64,000 nucleotides of DNA from an uncultured Collinsella sp. Its GTDB lineage: Bacteria > Actinomycetota > Coriobacteriia > Coriobacteriales > Coriobacteriaceae. The notes under the pieces are model-generated. The model searched no databases. It saw only the letters and a program-made list of their open reading frames with translations, and had not been told where the DNA came from. The translations under genes were made by a program, and so were the position numbers. The stretch lies in NCBI GenBank assembly GCA_902470695.1, contig CABRHH010000007.1, forward strand, positions 1 through 64,000. Direction: 5' to 3'. Positions 8,529 through 17,803 of the stretch are shown one piece after another; position 1 is the first letter of the stretch, and every line of letters begins with the position of its first letter.

Positions 8529-8872
8529 CGCCGCACCTCCTTCGTCATCGCAGCCCACGGCGTGGGCCGTCATCTTCCATTCGCACGGCATCCGAGTCGG
8601 CATCATGCCAGGCCGTGCATCCAGACTAGCCCGCAGGACACGATACCCAGGACCGTGCCTGAGGTTCGCGTATATCCCTACGGGTTTTGTCGCTTTGTTA
8701 TAGTAGAGCATTGCAACCCCCTCGCACGCGAGAATCTGCCATGTTTCGAACGCGTTACGAAAGCGGGCGGGCACGGGCGCGCCCGTGCCGGTCGCGGGTG
8801 CGGGCCGGGCGCGATCGTGTCCGCACGGTAGGGCATAATAGGGACAGCGAATCAACCGACGAAAGGATGCCT
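8529..8872. other. Intergenic between metY leader and rnhA, with a 20-bp palindrome
   Basis: Holds a perfect 20-bp palindrome at 8770-8789 (GGCACGGGCG followed by its complement), a short AT-richer patch near 8670-8710 that may contain promoters for either direction, and a CATAAT at 8834-8839 that could be the -10 of rnhA. No gene is supported. Confidence 0.4.
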
Positions 8873-9361
8873 GTGAAGGTCATCGTCTACACGGACGGCG
8901 CCGCGCGCGGCAACCCCGGCCGCGGGGGCTACGGAGCCGTGCTCAACTACACCGCCCCCTCGGGCAAGCAGCACACCTTGGAGCTCTCGCGCGGCTACGA
9001 ACGCACCACCAACAACCGCATGGAGCTCATGGGGGCCATCGTGGCCCTCGAGGCCCTGCGGCGACCCTGCGAGGTCGAGCTGCACTCGGACTCCCAGTAC
9101 GTATGCAACGCCTTCAACAAGCACTGGATCGACGGCTGGCAGAAGCGCGGTTGGAAGACGGCCGCCAAAAAGCCGGTCAAGAACATCGACCTGTGGAAGC
9201 GCCTGCTGGCCGCCAAAGAACCCCATCAGGTGCGCTTCTGCTGGGTGAAGGGGCACGCCGGCCACCCCCTGAACGAGCGCTGCGACACCCTGGCCACCGG
9301 CGCAGCCGACGGCGACGCGCTGGAGCGGGACACGGGCTTCAATCCGGCCGACCTCGACTAG
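8873..9361 (+). CDS. rnhA: Ribonuclease HI
   Basis: Removes RNA from RNA:DNA hybrids. The 162-aa product has the DEDD core: YTDGAARGNPG (first Asp), NNRMELMGAI (Glu), LHSDSQYV (Asp) and WVKGHAGHPLNERCD (His and last Asp). I prefer the GTG start at 8873: GAAAGG is six nt upstream of it, whereas the in-frame ATG at 8867 abuts the same ribosome site. Most RNases HI carry a longer loop with TNNRMEL as here. The gene stands alone between divergent metY and a downstream oxidoreductase. Confidence 0.93.
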   Translation: MKVIVYTDGAARGNPGRGGYGAVLNYTAPSGKQHTLELSRGYERTTNNRMELMGAIVALEALRRPCEVELHSDSQYVCNAFNKHWIDGWQKRGWKTAAKKPVKNIDLWKRLLAAKEPHQVRFCWVKGHAGHPLNERCDTLATGAADGDALERDTGFNPADLD

Positions 9362-9557
9362 CCCCCCGCGGGTCCGGGCGTTGCTGGGACCGGAGGCTGC
9401 CGCGGGCGCCGGGCACCGCCGCCGGCCCCGCCCGGCACCCCATGCGCCCCGCCCGCCTTTCGCCCCATGCGCGCCCCTTACCCCAGACGCGCCTTTGCGG
9501 GCAACAACACGCCGCCACTGCGCAAGAAACGGCCACAACGATACAGGAGGATGCCCT

Positions 9558-10814
9558 ATGATTCGAATTGCCACGATCGGAACGAGCGCCATCACCGCGC
9601 AGCTGCTCGATGCCCTCCCCCGCTACCCCGAAGCCGCCTTTGTGGGAACGTGCTCGCGCGACGCCGAGCGCGCGGCCGATTTCACGGCAGCCCACGGGGG
9701 CACGCATCCGTTCACCTCGGTCGAGGAGCTCGCGGCGAGCCCGGAGGTCGACGCCGTCTATATCGGCAGCCCGAACGCCTGCCACGAGCGCCAGGCGCTC
9801 ACTTGCATCGCCGGCGGCAAGCACGTGCTGGTGGAGAAGCCCTTCGCCTCAAACGCGCGCGAGGCCCGCGCGGTGTTCCAGGCGGCCGAGGCAGCCGGCG
9901 TCGTGGCACTTGAGGCCATGCGCCCGCTGCACGACCCGGCGTTCCTCGAGCTGCGCAGCCTGCTGGGGCGCTTGGGCACCCTGCGCCGCGCCACCCTGCG
10001 TTTCGGCAAGTACTCCTCGCGCTACGACCTGGTGCTTGCGGGGAAGCCCGCGAACGTGTTCGACTGCCGCATGGCGGGTGGTGCGCTCATGGACATCGGC
10101 ATCTACACCGTCGAGCCGCTCGTGGCACTGTTCGGTGCCCCGCAGCAGATCGCCTGCGCCGCAGCCCTGCTGGACCCAGGCACCCGCGCGGTGTGCGGCG
10201 GCGCCATCGACGGTGCGGGCACGATCTTAGCCTCATACGACGGCATGGTCGCCAGCCTGCACTACTCCAAGATCACCGACGATTTGGCCACAAGCCAGTT
10301 CGAGGGCGAGCTGGGCACGCTCACGGTCGACGCCATCGCCACGCCGCGCCGCGCCCGGCTCGACCTGCGTTGCACGGACGCCCAGCCCCAGCCCGGGGCG
10401 TACTCCACGAGCAGCACCGTCGCGCAGGACATCGAGCTGCCCGCGCGCAAGAACTCCATGGTCGGCGAGCTCGCCGATTTCCTCCGCGCCGTCGCCGCCG
10501 TGCAGGACGGCTGCGCACCCGCCGAGGCACCGGCAGGCGAGCTGGGATCGCTCAGGGCGTTTTCCGCCATCACCCAAACGAGCCTCGAGCTCATGGATGA
10601 GGCGCGCCGGCAGGTCGGCGTGGTGTTTCCCGCCGACGCCGCCGAGGCCGAGGCTGAGGTCGCGGCGCCTGTCGTAGCCAAGGCCAACGCCGGGGGCGAT
10701 GCCGCTGCAGTCGGGGCCGATGCCGCGACGCCCGCTGCAGCCGAGGCCAAGCCCGCGGCATCGACCGCATCTGCGAACGAGGCGGCAGGCGCAGCGGAAC
10801 AGGAGGCGCGATGA
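9558..10814 (+). CDS. Gfo/Idh/MocA family NAD(P)-dependent oxidoreductase
   Basis: Rossmann-fold sugar- or diol-type dehydrogenase of unknown substrate. The N-terminal dinucleotide domain starts MIRIATIGTSAI. The catalytic-lysine motif HVLVEKPFA is present, and GGALMDIGIYTVEPL marks the C-terminal substrate domain. AGGAGG lies 7 nt before the ATG. Roughly the last 70 residues form an Ala/Glu-rich low-complexity tail not expected in the family (usual length about 330-350 aa; here 418). The stop overlaps the start of the acylphosphatase gene by 4 bp (ATGA), so the two are probably translated as a unit. Confidence 0.85.
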   Translation: MIRIATIGTSAITAQLLDALPRYPEAAFVGTCSRDAERAADFTAAHGGTHPFTSVEELAASPEVDAVYIGSPNACHERQALTCIAGGKHVLVEKPFASNAREARAVFQAAEAAGVVALEAMRPLHDPAFLELRSLLGRLGTLRRATLRFGKYSSRYDLVLAGKPANVFDCRMAGGALMDIGIYTVEPLVALFGAPQQIACAAALLDPGTRAVCGGAIDGAGTILASYDGMVASLHYSKITDDLATSQFEGELGTLTVDAIATPRRARLDLRCTDAQPQPGAYSTSSTVAQDIELPARKNSMVGELADFLRAVAAVQDGCAPAEAPAGELGSLRAFSAITQTSLELMDEARRQVGVVFPADAAEAEAEVAAPVVAKANAGGDAAAVGADAATPAAAEAKPAASTASANEAAGAAEQEAR

Positions 10815-11242
10815 ACCTGATCGACTATCTGAAAGGCCTTGCCCAAACGGGCAGCACGCGGGCCGGTGCCACCTCCGGCACCCCATGCGAGGAGCTCAGC
10901 CCCTGCGAGCGGGAACTGCGCCGCAGCCTTGCCGAAACGGCCGAGCACGTGCAGGGTGCCGGGTGCGCTCGCTACGAGCTGCTGTTCAGCGGGGACGTGC
11001 AGGGCGTGGGCTTTCGCTGGACCAACCAGGCGCTCGCCCGCGAACGAGGCCTCACCGGCTGGGCGAAGAACCTGGACGACGGCTGCGTCCGCATGCAGCT
11101 CCAGGGGCCACCCACCGCGCTCGCCACGCACCTCGCCCGCCTGCATGCCCACTACCAGCGCTTCGGCAACCGCATCTGGCTCGAGGAAGCGCGCAGCAGC
11201 GCTGCGGTGGACAACGAGGGCGACTTTGCCGTCAAGCTATAA
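10811..11242 (+). CDS. acyP: Acylphosphatase
   Basis: Small hydrolase of carboxyl-phosphate bonds. The catalytic arginine is in SGDVQGVGFRW (about R69) and the catalytic asparagine in GWAKNLDDG (about N87). The domain itself is about 90 aa; an N-terminal extension of about 50 residues of no known fold precedes it, which makes this 143-aa protein long for the family. The start overlaps the upstream oxidoreductase stop by 4 bp. A later start would shorten the extension, but no better ribosome site is seen. Confidence 0.85.
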   Translation: MNLIDYLKGLAQTGSTRAGATSGTPCEELSPCERELRRSLAETAEHVQGAGCARYELLFSGDVQGVGFRWTNQALARERGLTGWAKNLDDGCVRMQLQGPPTALATHLARLHAHYQRFGNRIWLEEARSSAAVDNEGDFAVKL

Positions 11243-11328
11243 AACGGATGCGATGCCCGGGGCTGCTCCCCTTCGCGATCGCCGGAGCGCCCTCGATCGG
11301 CCAAAGACCGCATGCCCCTCTTGCCGAT

Positions 11329-11422
11329 CGTCCGCCGCGCGCCCAGCACGGTCGCCCTCCGCGCGCTCGGCACGATCGTTCGCCGCGTGCTCGGCACGAA
11401 CGTCCGCCGCGCGCCCGACCGG
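11329..11422. repeat. 24-bp tandem repeat, four units
   Basis: Units begin at 11329, 11353, 11377 and 11401 (the last partial). Each is of the form CGtcCGCCGCGcGCtCGGCACGAt with a few substitutions. It lies in the 370-bp gap between acyP and the Fur-family gene. The period is a multiple of three, so it could be a remnant of coding DNA, but no intact gene surrounds it. Confidence 0.8.
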
Positions 11423-11615
11423 CCAGGAGACGAACGCCCACACGAGCCGATCGCCAAGCGCTGGCCGGGCTACGCGCTCACCGCACTGCGCGCCAACCGC
11501 ACCGCGTGCTCACCCCCGCCGTGTGCACCCCATAGCTGCGGAGAAGCGGTGCGGGGCTTGATTCGCTCCGGCACTTCTGCTGAAATGCTAGTAAATGAGT
11601 AACGAAGGAGGGTCC

Positions 11616-12023
11616 ATGGCCGTATCGGAGGCGCCCACACAGCGTCGCAACACCCGCCAGCGCAAGCTGGTGCTCGACGCCGTCTGCGCACGGTGCGACC
11701 ACCCCACCGCCGACGACATCTACCAGGATGTGCGCGCGCTCGACGCCAAGATCAGCCGCGGCACCGTCTACCGCAACCTCAACCTGCTGGAGGAAACCGG
11801 CGCCATCAGCACGGTGAAGATCCCCGGAGCGGTGCGGTTCGACCGTCGATGCGACGGCCATGCGCACGTGGTCTGCCGCGGCTGCGGCGCCGTCATCGAC
11901 GCCCCGAGCTCCTACGATGCGGAGCTCGACCGCGCGGTGGCAAGCCAGACCGGCTACAAGATCTTCGGCCACAGCACCCTGTTCGAGGGCATCTGTCCCG
12001 CTTGCCAGCACGCGAAGCGTTAA
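11616..12023 (+). CDS. perR: Fur-family regulator, PerR-type
   Basis: Metal-dependent transcription regulator, 135 aa: winged helix (ARCDHPTADDIYQDVR, GTVYRNLNLLEE) then dimerisation domain. Two CxxC pairs (CRGC and CPAC) form the structural Zn site. All five PerR regulatory-metal positions appear present: His29, Asp76, His82, His84 and Asp95. Asp rather than Glu at the last position favours PerR (peroxide sensing) over Fur. ATG 11616 is preferred over 11595 because GAAGGAGGG directly precedes it. No peroxide-defence gene is adjacent. A superoxide reductase is encoded 34 kb away. Confidence 0.8.
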   Translation: MAVSEAPTQRRNTRQRKLVLDAVCARCDHPTADDIYQDVRALDAKISRGTVYRNLNLLEETGAISTVKIPGAVRFDRRCDGHAHVVCRGCGAVIDAPSSYDAELDRAVASQTGYKIFGHSTLFEGICPACQHAKR

Positions 12024-12101
12024 GCAGCCACGCGGGAGCGATGACCGGACGCGGGCACGCGATACCGCAACCGATCCGCGCCCACGTCCGCACGCCCGCC
12101 T

Positions 12102-12869
12102 CTACACCAAGCCGAGATGGCGGCACGCGTTCCAGATGCCGTCGTCATCCACACCGGTCGTGACGTAGGTCGCACGCTCCTTCACGGGCTCCCACGCGTT
12201 GCCCATGGCCACGCTCGTCCCAACCTCCGCGAACATGGACAGGTCGTTCTCGCCGTCGCCGAACGCGATGGCCTCCTCGGGCGCGATGCCGAACCGCTCG
12301 AGCGCAGCGCGCACCCCCAGGTGCTTGCCGCCGCCGCGCGGCACCACGTCGCAGAACAGGTCGGTCCAGCGCGTCACCTCGACACCGTGCGTCCAGTCGA
12401 GGAACAGATGCTCGTCGACTGCGTCCACGAAGACGTTGAACTGGTAGACCGGCTCGGAAGCCGCGGCGACGACATCGCCCACGCGGTAGTCGAGATCGAC
12501 CATCTCGCCCACCTCGCGGATGCGCGGCGTGAGGCGGTTCACCATCGAACGGTCGTGCTGCATGAGCAGGATGTCGTAGAGCCCCTCCTGCGCACCGTCC
12601 ACGATGGCGCGCACGTCGGCCTCGTCGATGCGCACCTCGCGAAACACACCCTCGCCGTCGTGGCAATACTGGCCGTTCAAGGTGATATAGCAGTCGAAAC
12701 CCTCGCGCAGCTCCTCCGCGATCTCAACCGGCGAGCGCCCCGTGGCGATCATCACCTTGACGCCCTGGGCGCGCAGGGCGTCGATGGCGCGCCAGGCGCT
12801 CGCAGGGACGCGATGGTCCTTGAACCCTACGAGCGTGCCGTCGATGTCGAAAAACGCCGCCTTGAACAT
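12102..12869 (-). CDS. HAD-superfamily hydrolase, Cof-like
   Basis: Probable phosphatase of small phosphorylated metabolites, 255 aa. Motif I is FFDIDGTLVGF (two Asp), motif II is the IATGRSP region, and motif IV is FGDGENDLSMF. The large cap between motifs II and IV is type C2, as in Cof/YidA proteins. ATG 12869 is used: GAAGGGAA precedes it and the family starts MFKAAFFDIDG. The gene lies downstream of tgt on the same strand with a gap of about 125 bp. The substrate is unknown. Confidence 0.88.
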   Translation of the reverse strand: MFKAAFFDIDGTLVGFKDHRVPASAWRAIDALRAQGVKVMIATGRSPVEIAEELREGFDCYITLNGQYCHDGEGVFREVRIDEADVRAIVDGAQEGLYDILLMQHDRSMVNRLTPRIREVGEMVDLDYRVGDVVAAASEPVYQFNVFVDAVDEHLFLDWTHGVEVTRWTDLFCDVVPRGGGKHLGVRAALERFGIAPEEAIAFGDGENDLSMFAEVGTSVAMGNAWEPVKERATYVTTGVDDDGIWNACRHLGLV

Positions 12870-12995
12870 ATGCGTTCCCTTCACGTGTCCCATCCATTCG
12901 CTCCGCGAGCGCCGCTCGTGCCGCGCGCGCCCGGGCATCATGGGCGTCGCGTCCGTCTCGCCGCACCTCAGAGCCCTTCGCCCGAGACGGCGCGC

Positions 12996-14135
12996 CTAGA
13001 AGTCCGCCGCCGCCTCGCTGTCCATCCACGCCTGCTGGAACTCCGCGTAACGACCCTCGATGATGGCCTGGCGGGCGCGACGCATGAGGTCGAGCAGGAA
13101 ATAGATGTTGTGCTGCGACAGCAGGATGCCGCCGAGCATCTCCTTTTGGGTGACCATGTGGCGAATGAGCGCGCGGGAGTACCCGCCTGTGCACACCGGG
13201 CAGCTGCACGCCTCGTCGATGGGGCGCGGGTCCTTCGCGAACTTGGCATTCTTGAGGTTCATGCGGCCCGTGCTGGAAAACGCCGTCCCCATGCGCCCGG
13301 TGCGCGTGGGCAGGACGCAGTCGAACATGTCGACGCCGATCCCGACGCCGCGCACGAGCGTGGTGGGATTGCCCACACCCATGAGGTAGCGGGGCTTGGT
13401 GCGCGGCATGTGCTCGGACACAAGCGGCGTGAGCGTCTCGAACATGGTCTCGTGGGATTCGCCCACCGAGTAGCCGCCAATACCGTAGCCGGGGAAATCG
13501 CCCAGCTCCTCGAGGTGCTTGAGCGAGCGCAGGCGCAAATCCAGGTGCATGCCGCCCTGCACGATGCCGAACAGCGCCTGGTCGTCGCGGGTGTGCGCCT
13601 TGTAGCAGCGCTCGGCCCACATGCTGGAGAGCTCCACGGCGCGCTCCACGAACTTGCGCGTAGCCGGATAGCCCGGGCACTGGTCGAGCTGCATGCAGAT
13701 GTCGGATCCGAGCTTCATGGCGATGTCCATGTTGTCCTCGGGCGTCCAGAACACATGGCTGCCGTCGTAGTCGGTGGCGATGAAGCGCACGCCCTCGTCG
13801 GTGAGCTTGACGGCGTCGGAGTGGGAGAAGATCTGGAAGCCGCCGGAGTCGGTGAGGATGGGGCCGTGCCAGTTCATGAACTCGTGCAGGCCGCCCAGCT
13901 CGGCGATGGTGTCCGCGCCGGGGCGCATGGCCAGATGGTAGGTGTTGGCGAGCACGATCTGCGCGCCGAGGTCCTTCACCGTCTCGGTGGGGATGCCCTT
14001 GACGTTGGCCTTGGTGCCCACCGGCATGAAGATCGGGGTCTCGACGTCGCCGTGCGGCGTGTGCAGGATGCCGGCGCGGGCATGCGTCTTGGGATCCTCG
14101 GCCACGACCTCATAGGTGAACAGGGACTGATCCAT
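12996..14135 (-). CDS. tgt: Queuine/preQ1 tRNA-ribosyltransferase
   Basis: Exchanges guanine 34 for preQ1 in GUN-anticodon tRNAs, the entry step for queuosine on tRNA. Typical signatures are LTDSGGFQIF, VGTKANVKGI, the nucleophile region DMFDCVLPTRTGRMG, and the Zn site CSCPVCTGGYSRALIRH. Length (379 aa) matches the bacterial enzyme. ATG 14135 has GAGGAG upstream. QueA and QueH, which act after Tgt, are encoded 14-17 kb away in this window. No preQ1 synthesis genes are visible here. Confidence 0.95.
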   Translation of the reverse strand: MDQSLFTYEVVAEDPKTHARAGILHTPHGDVETPIFMPVGTKANVKGIPTETVKDLGAQIVLANTYHLAMRPGADTIAELGGLHEFMNWHGPILTDSGGFQIFSHSDAVKLTDEGVRFIATDYDGSHVFWTPEDNMDIAMKLGSDICMQLDQCPGYPATRKFVERAVELSSMWAERCYKAHTRDDQALFGIVQGGMHLDLRLRSLKHLEELGDFPGYGIGGYSVGESHETMFETLTPLVSEHMPRTKPRYLMGVGNPTTLVRGVGIGVDMFDCVLPTRTGRMGTAFSSTGRMNLKNAKFAKDPRPIDEACSCPVCTGGYSRALIRHMVTQKEMLGGILLSQHNIYFLLDLMRRARQAIIEGRYAEFQQAWMDSEAAADF

Positions 14136-14279
14136 GGATGACTCCTCAACTTCTTCGGCGCGCGCAGGCACGGGTCCGCAAGCTTGCAGGCCGCGGGCGC
14201 CCACGCACGCCGCACACAATCAGTCGCCTATTGTACTATCGCGGCTCGTGGCGGTCGCACCCCTCGCGCAGCGCCGCAC

Positions 14280-14306
14280 AAAAAGAGGGCAGCCGGAGCC
14301 GCCCTC
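14280..14306 (-). terminator. Rho-independent terminator upstream of tgt
   Basis: Read on the minus strand, GAGGGCGGC-TCCG-GCTGCCCTC forms a 9-bp stem (one G-T pair) followed by TTTTTG. It sits between the coiled-coil protein gene and tgt, so it would end transcription from the former and insulate tgt. Confidence 0.7.
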
Positions 14307-14634
14307 GTCGTCCATCTTGACAGGCCCCGTGATGGCAGACCGACGTCTACGCAAACGCCGAGGCGCTCGTGGAAGGGCCCTGCGCAGAACCGACCCGTCG
14401 CCAAGCGATTGAGCCGCCTGCAGCAGGCAGGTTGATGCGTGCGGCGGCCGGATACGCGCGAGGTCAGATGAGCTCGCCGGTCACGATGCGCACGCGACCG
14501 GATGCGCGCGGCGGCAGGACGCTTGCCATGTGCGAATCGGGCCCGTTCCCGATAGGTGCCCTGCCGGTCGCGGATGTGTGCCGTCTACCGGCGCATATAC
14601 GAAACGACCCCGTCCCCAAACCGTGGGGCAGCTG
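14307..14634. other. Intergenic with one R1 copy
   Basis: No gene seen. One exact R1 core (GACCCCGTCCCC) lies at 14606-14617, about 18 bp from the stop codon of the coiled-coil protein gene. It continues the pattern of R1 sitting just beyond gene ends. Confidence 0.6.
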
Positions 14635-15981
14635 TTAGCGGGCGATGAAGGTCCAGGCGAGCATCAGCACCAGCACCACGACCACGCTCGCCACTGCCAC
14701 CATGAAGCGGATGCGCGAGCTGCGGGTGCGCTCGCGCACCTCCTGCTCGGCCTGCGCCAGGCGCTCGACCTCCTCGGCATGCGCCGTGCGCTCGGAGCGG
14801 CTCTGCGCAAGGCTGGTGGCCAGCGTGGCGGTCGTCTCCGGGTGCGCATGGATGTCCTCGGCCTCGTCGAGCGCCGCCTGGGCATCGGAGGCGCGCTGCT
14901 GCTGGTCCTCGGCGGTGCGACGGAGCTCCTTGGCCTCCTTCTCCTGCTCGGAGATCTGACGGCGCAGCTCCTTCTGGCGCGCCTCGGCATCCTGGCGGGC
15001 CTCATCGTAGGCGTCGCGCGCCCGATCGGCAGCGGCAACCACCTCGTCGAAGGCCGCCTTAGCCGCGGCGATCGGCTTTTCCGCCTCGGTGACGAGCCGC
15101 TTGGCCTCCTCGATGGCGGAGGCTGTCTCGGCCTCGATGCGCGGCAGGTCGGCCTGCGCGGTGCGCAGCGCCTCGGCGGCATCCGAAATCTGGCCCTCCA
15201 GCTCGCGGGTGCGCACGGTGTACTCGGCCGGATTCGCCGACGGATTGCGCTGCACCTCGGCAAACTCCGCCTTCAAGGTCTCCAGGTGGCTGCGGGCCCC
15301 CTCGATCGCACGGCGCGCGGCCGAGGTGCCCTCCTCGCGCTCCTGTTGAGCACGCTCCAGGTTGCGGCGCGCATCATCGACCCGGCGCTGCAGGCGGCTG
15401 CCCGACTCGCGCGCCGAGGCCTCCTTGGACTCGGCGGCATCGAGCGCCGACTTCAAGCGCTTCTCGGCGGTGGCGTCGGCCTCCTTCATGCGGTCGAGAT
15501 CGCCCTTCAGGGCTCCCGCGCGCTCCTCGCGCCCGGCGGCATCCTGCTCGGCCGTGCGGGCGGCCGCCTCGGCCTGCTGGCGGGCGGCCGTCTGCTCGCG
15601 GACGATCTCGTCGTAGCGGGCCGCGATGTCCTCGCGATGCGCCAGCTCCGCCTCGCGCTCGGCGATGGAGCGGTCGAGGTCCTCGAGCGCCGAGCGGGCG
15701 GAGGTGAGCGCGCGGTGCGCGGCGTTCATGGCCTTCACGCTCTCGACGCCCTCGGAAAGAAACGACCCGATGGCCCGAGCCGGGTTGGAAGGCGCGCCAG
15801 CGGTGTCCTGCGCCGCGGCATCCTCGGCATCCGACGCCACCTGCCCCAGCTCCGCATCCGACGCCGGGGCCACATCATCGGCACCCGGCGCGCTCCCGCT
15901 CGGTGCCATCTCCGGCGCCGAAGCGCCCTCGGCATCCGCTGCTGCCTGCGGCAACGCGCCGTTCTTCCCCTTGTCGCTCAC
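14635..15981 (-). CDS. Tail-anchored coiled-coil protein of unknown function
   Basis: About 448 residues. An acidic, Ala/Asp-rich N-terminal 90 residues are followed by about 330 residues of Ala/Glu/Arg-rich heptad-type coiled coil. A single C-terminal membrane helix (MVAVASVVVVLVLMLAWTFIA) with a basic tip ends the protein. I recognise no enzymatic domain. The architecture suggests an envelope or scaffold role, by inference. I used the GTG at 15981 because GGAG lies 6-7 nt upstream; an ATG further upstream (near 16086) would add about 35 residues. A terminator lies downstream at 14280-14306. Confidence 0.6.
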   Translation of the reverse strand: MSDKGKNGALPQAAADAEGASAPEMAPSGSAPGADDVAPASDAELGQVASDAEDAAAQDTAGAPSNPARAIGSFLSEGVESVKAMNAAHRALTSARSALEDLDRSIAEREAELAHREDIAARYDEIVREQTAARQQAEAAARTAEQDAAGREERAGALKGDLDRMKEADATAEKRLKSALDAAESKEASARESGSRLQRRVDDARRNLERAQQEREEGTSAARRAIEGARSHLETLKAEFAEVQRNPSANPAEYTVRTRELEGQISDAAEALRTAQADLPRIEAETASAIEEAKRLVTEAEKPIAAAKAAFDEVVAAADRARDAYDEARQDAEARQKELRRQISEQEKEAKELRRTAEDQQQRASDAQAALDEAEDIHAHPETTATLATSLAQSRSERTAHAEEVERLAQAEQEVRERTRSSRIRFMVAVASVVVVLVLMLAWTFIAR

Positions 15982-16325
15982 GTCTTGCTCCTGCGCCCGA
16001 TCCTCGAGGTCGCCCACGTAGCCTCCCTGCAATCGCGTGCGGGCACCATGCACCCGCGTGTTTTTCTGCTCACCATCATAGAACATGCGGCGCGAAAGGC
16101 AGCTGCCGGGCAGGCGGTGCAGGCGACAAACATAGATGCGGGGCGCCGCGCACGTGACGGCGTCCCGCATCTGCAAAACCTTGATTGTCGGTATCCCGCC
16201 CAGCGCGGCCACCGCGATCAACCTGCGCGCACAGTGTCGCTAGAACAGACGCCCAAGGCCGTCGGGAGCCTCACGCGGATCTACGCGTCGTTGACGCGAC
16301 GGCCCCTATGCGCCGCAGCCCATCG

Positions 16326-17471
16326 CTACACGAACGGGAACTCCTCACGATAACACGCGCGGGCAAGCTCGGTGTAGCGCTCGGGTGTGAACGCCCGGGA
16401 GGACACCTGCGCGACCGCCTCGCGAATCCGCTCGTCATCCGGCTCATCGCCAAAGGCGCGCCAGGTAAGCGGTGCGCCACCGGCGCGGGCGATATCGAGC
16501 ATGAGCTCGTAGGCGTCACGGGCGAGTGCGGCGGTGTCCTTGGTCGCATCCAGGCCGTAGCCCTCTGTGAACAGCGTGCGCATCTCGACAGGATGCTCGC
16601 GCGCGGCGAACGCCAGCCAGCGCGGCAGGGCCACCGCCTGCCCATCGCGATACATCACCGCGTGCAGCAGGCGTCCCAACCGGCCCGCAGAGTAGATGCT
16701 CCAGCGCCAGTTGGCCTTGGTGCCCAAGCCGAGCTGACCGCTCGTCGACAGGTAGCTCGCCCACATGATGGCCCCGCGCGCGTCCAGATCGCCAGGGTCG
16801 CTTCGCAAGGTGCGTTCGGCCGCGATCGCCGCACGCAGCGCCGCTGTACCCAACGCACGGGAAAACGGGTTCTCATCACCCACTACCGAGGCTGTGACCT
16901 GCGTAAGGGTCACCAGAGCCGACAGCGCCGTATTGCGCGCGTCAAGCGACACGGTCAGGCGCGGGCAGATGAGCGAGGCAGTGGGCCACACGCCCTCGAT
17001 GCCGCCGAAGGGCCCCACGATGTCGCCCACCGGATCGGCTTCGGAGCCTGTCGACGGATAGGTAGGTACCTCGATCACGGCAAGATGCCCCTCATCGGCG
17101 GCAAGCGACGTGCCCGCCATGAAGCGCTCGCGCCAGTCGTCGTGTAGCGCGCCCACGGCCACGCCCTTAGCCAGGTCCATGCACATGGCGCCGCCCAAGC
17201 CCACCACGACCTGCGCAGCCTCGGTGCGAGCATGATCGATGCCCGCCTTGAGCGAATCCATATCGCAGATCGTCACGCCACCGTGTTCGATCGGCTCGGC
17301 CCCGGCGCCGCGCAAGATGCCCAGCACCTCATCGAGCGTGCCCGTGGCGCGCGCCGAAGCGCCGCCGAACACGACCATCGCGCGCTTCCCCGCGCACAAC
17401 TCCCCCAGCAGCGCGAGCTTATCGTCACCGAACTCGACGCGGATGGGGTTGTAATACGAAAAGCCGTTCAT
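16326..17471 (-). CDS. Iron-containing alcohol dehydrogenase-like protein lacking metal ligands
   Basis: The fold is recognisable over 381 aa: MNGFSYYNPIRVEFGDD start, VVGLGGAMCMDLAKG nucleotide loop, VPTYPSTGSEADPVG, and a helical C-terminus. Family members bind Fe or Zn through an Asp and three His (motifs like DALTHAIE and GxxHxxxH...PHG). Here those regions read SALVTLTQVTASV and NWRWSIYSAGRLGRLLHAVMY, so the Asp and the His ligands seem to be replaced. It may be a non-catalytic or altered homologue. GGAAGGAAGC precedes ATG 17471. Neighbours are a coiled-coil protein and an aldo/keto reductase on the same strand. Confidence 0.7.
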   Translation of the reverse strand: MNGFSYYNPIRVEFGDDKLALLGELCAGKRAMVVFGGASARATGTLDEVLGILRGAGAEPIEHGGVTICDMDSLKAGIDHARTEAAQVVVGLGGAMCMDLAKGVAVGALHDDWRERFMAGTSLAADEGHLAVIEVPTYPSTGSEADPVGDIVGPFGGIEGVWPTASLICPRLTVSLDARNTALSALVTLTQVTASVVGDENPFSRALGTAALRAAIAAERTLRSDPGDLDARGAIMWASYLSTSGQLGLGTKANWRWSIYSAGRLGRLLHAVMYRDGQAVALPRWLAFAAREHPVEMRTLFTEGYGLDATKDTAALARDAYELMLDIARAGGAPLTWRAFGDEPDDERIREAVAQVSSRAFTPERYTELARACYREEFPFV

Positions 17472-17803
17472 GCTGCTTCCTTCCGGCAGGATCAATCGGT
17501 TGAATGGGGCCAGCGGCGGGCAGGACACCGGGCGAATGTCGGAGCGCGCGACAGACTCCGGGCCGAATGGCATGAAAGACGCTGAAGTAGCTATCGAGAG
17601 GAAACGCCGGGGGCGCGCCGAGTCGACTACTGCATCGGATGCCGAGGTGGATGCCAAGCAAGGTGCCGAACCGGGTTCCGGATCGGGTATCGATTCAGTT
17701 GCCGGGGCGGACACCGAGATCCGTCCGCCGGCGGGTGACGCCGCCAGAGCGTTACGGTACCCAAATGGCGACGAAATACCCCTGGTGCCGACGAGCAGGA
17801 ACG
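17472..17803. other. Intergenic, hairpin only
   Basis: No gene seen. A GC-rich imperfect hairpin at about 17701-17732 (GCCGGGGCGGAC pairing with GTCCGCCGGC) lies beyond the aldo/keto reductase stop on the minus strand. It has no T tract. Confidence 0.45.

Noticed and set aside
8640..8705. SAM or cobalamin riboswitch upstream of metY
   Set aside because: I could not find the conserved core of either class in the 8186-8705 sequence on the minus strand.
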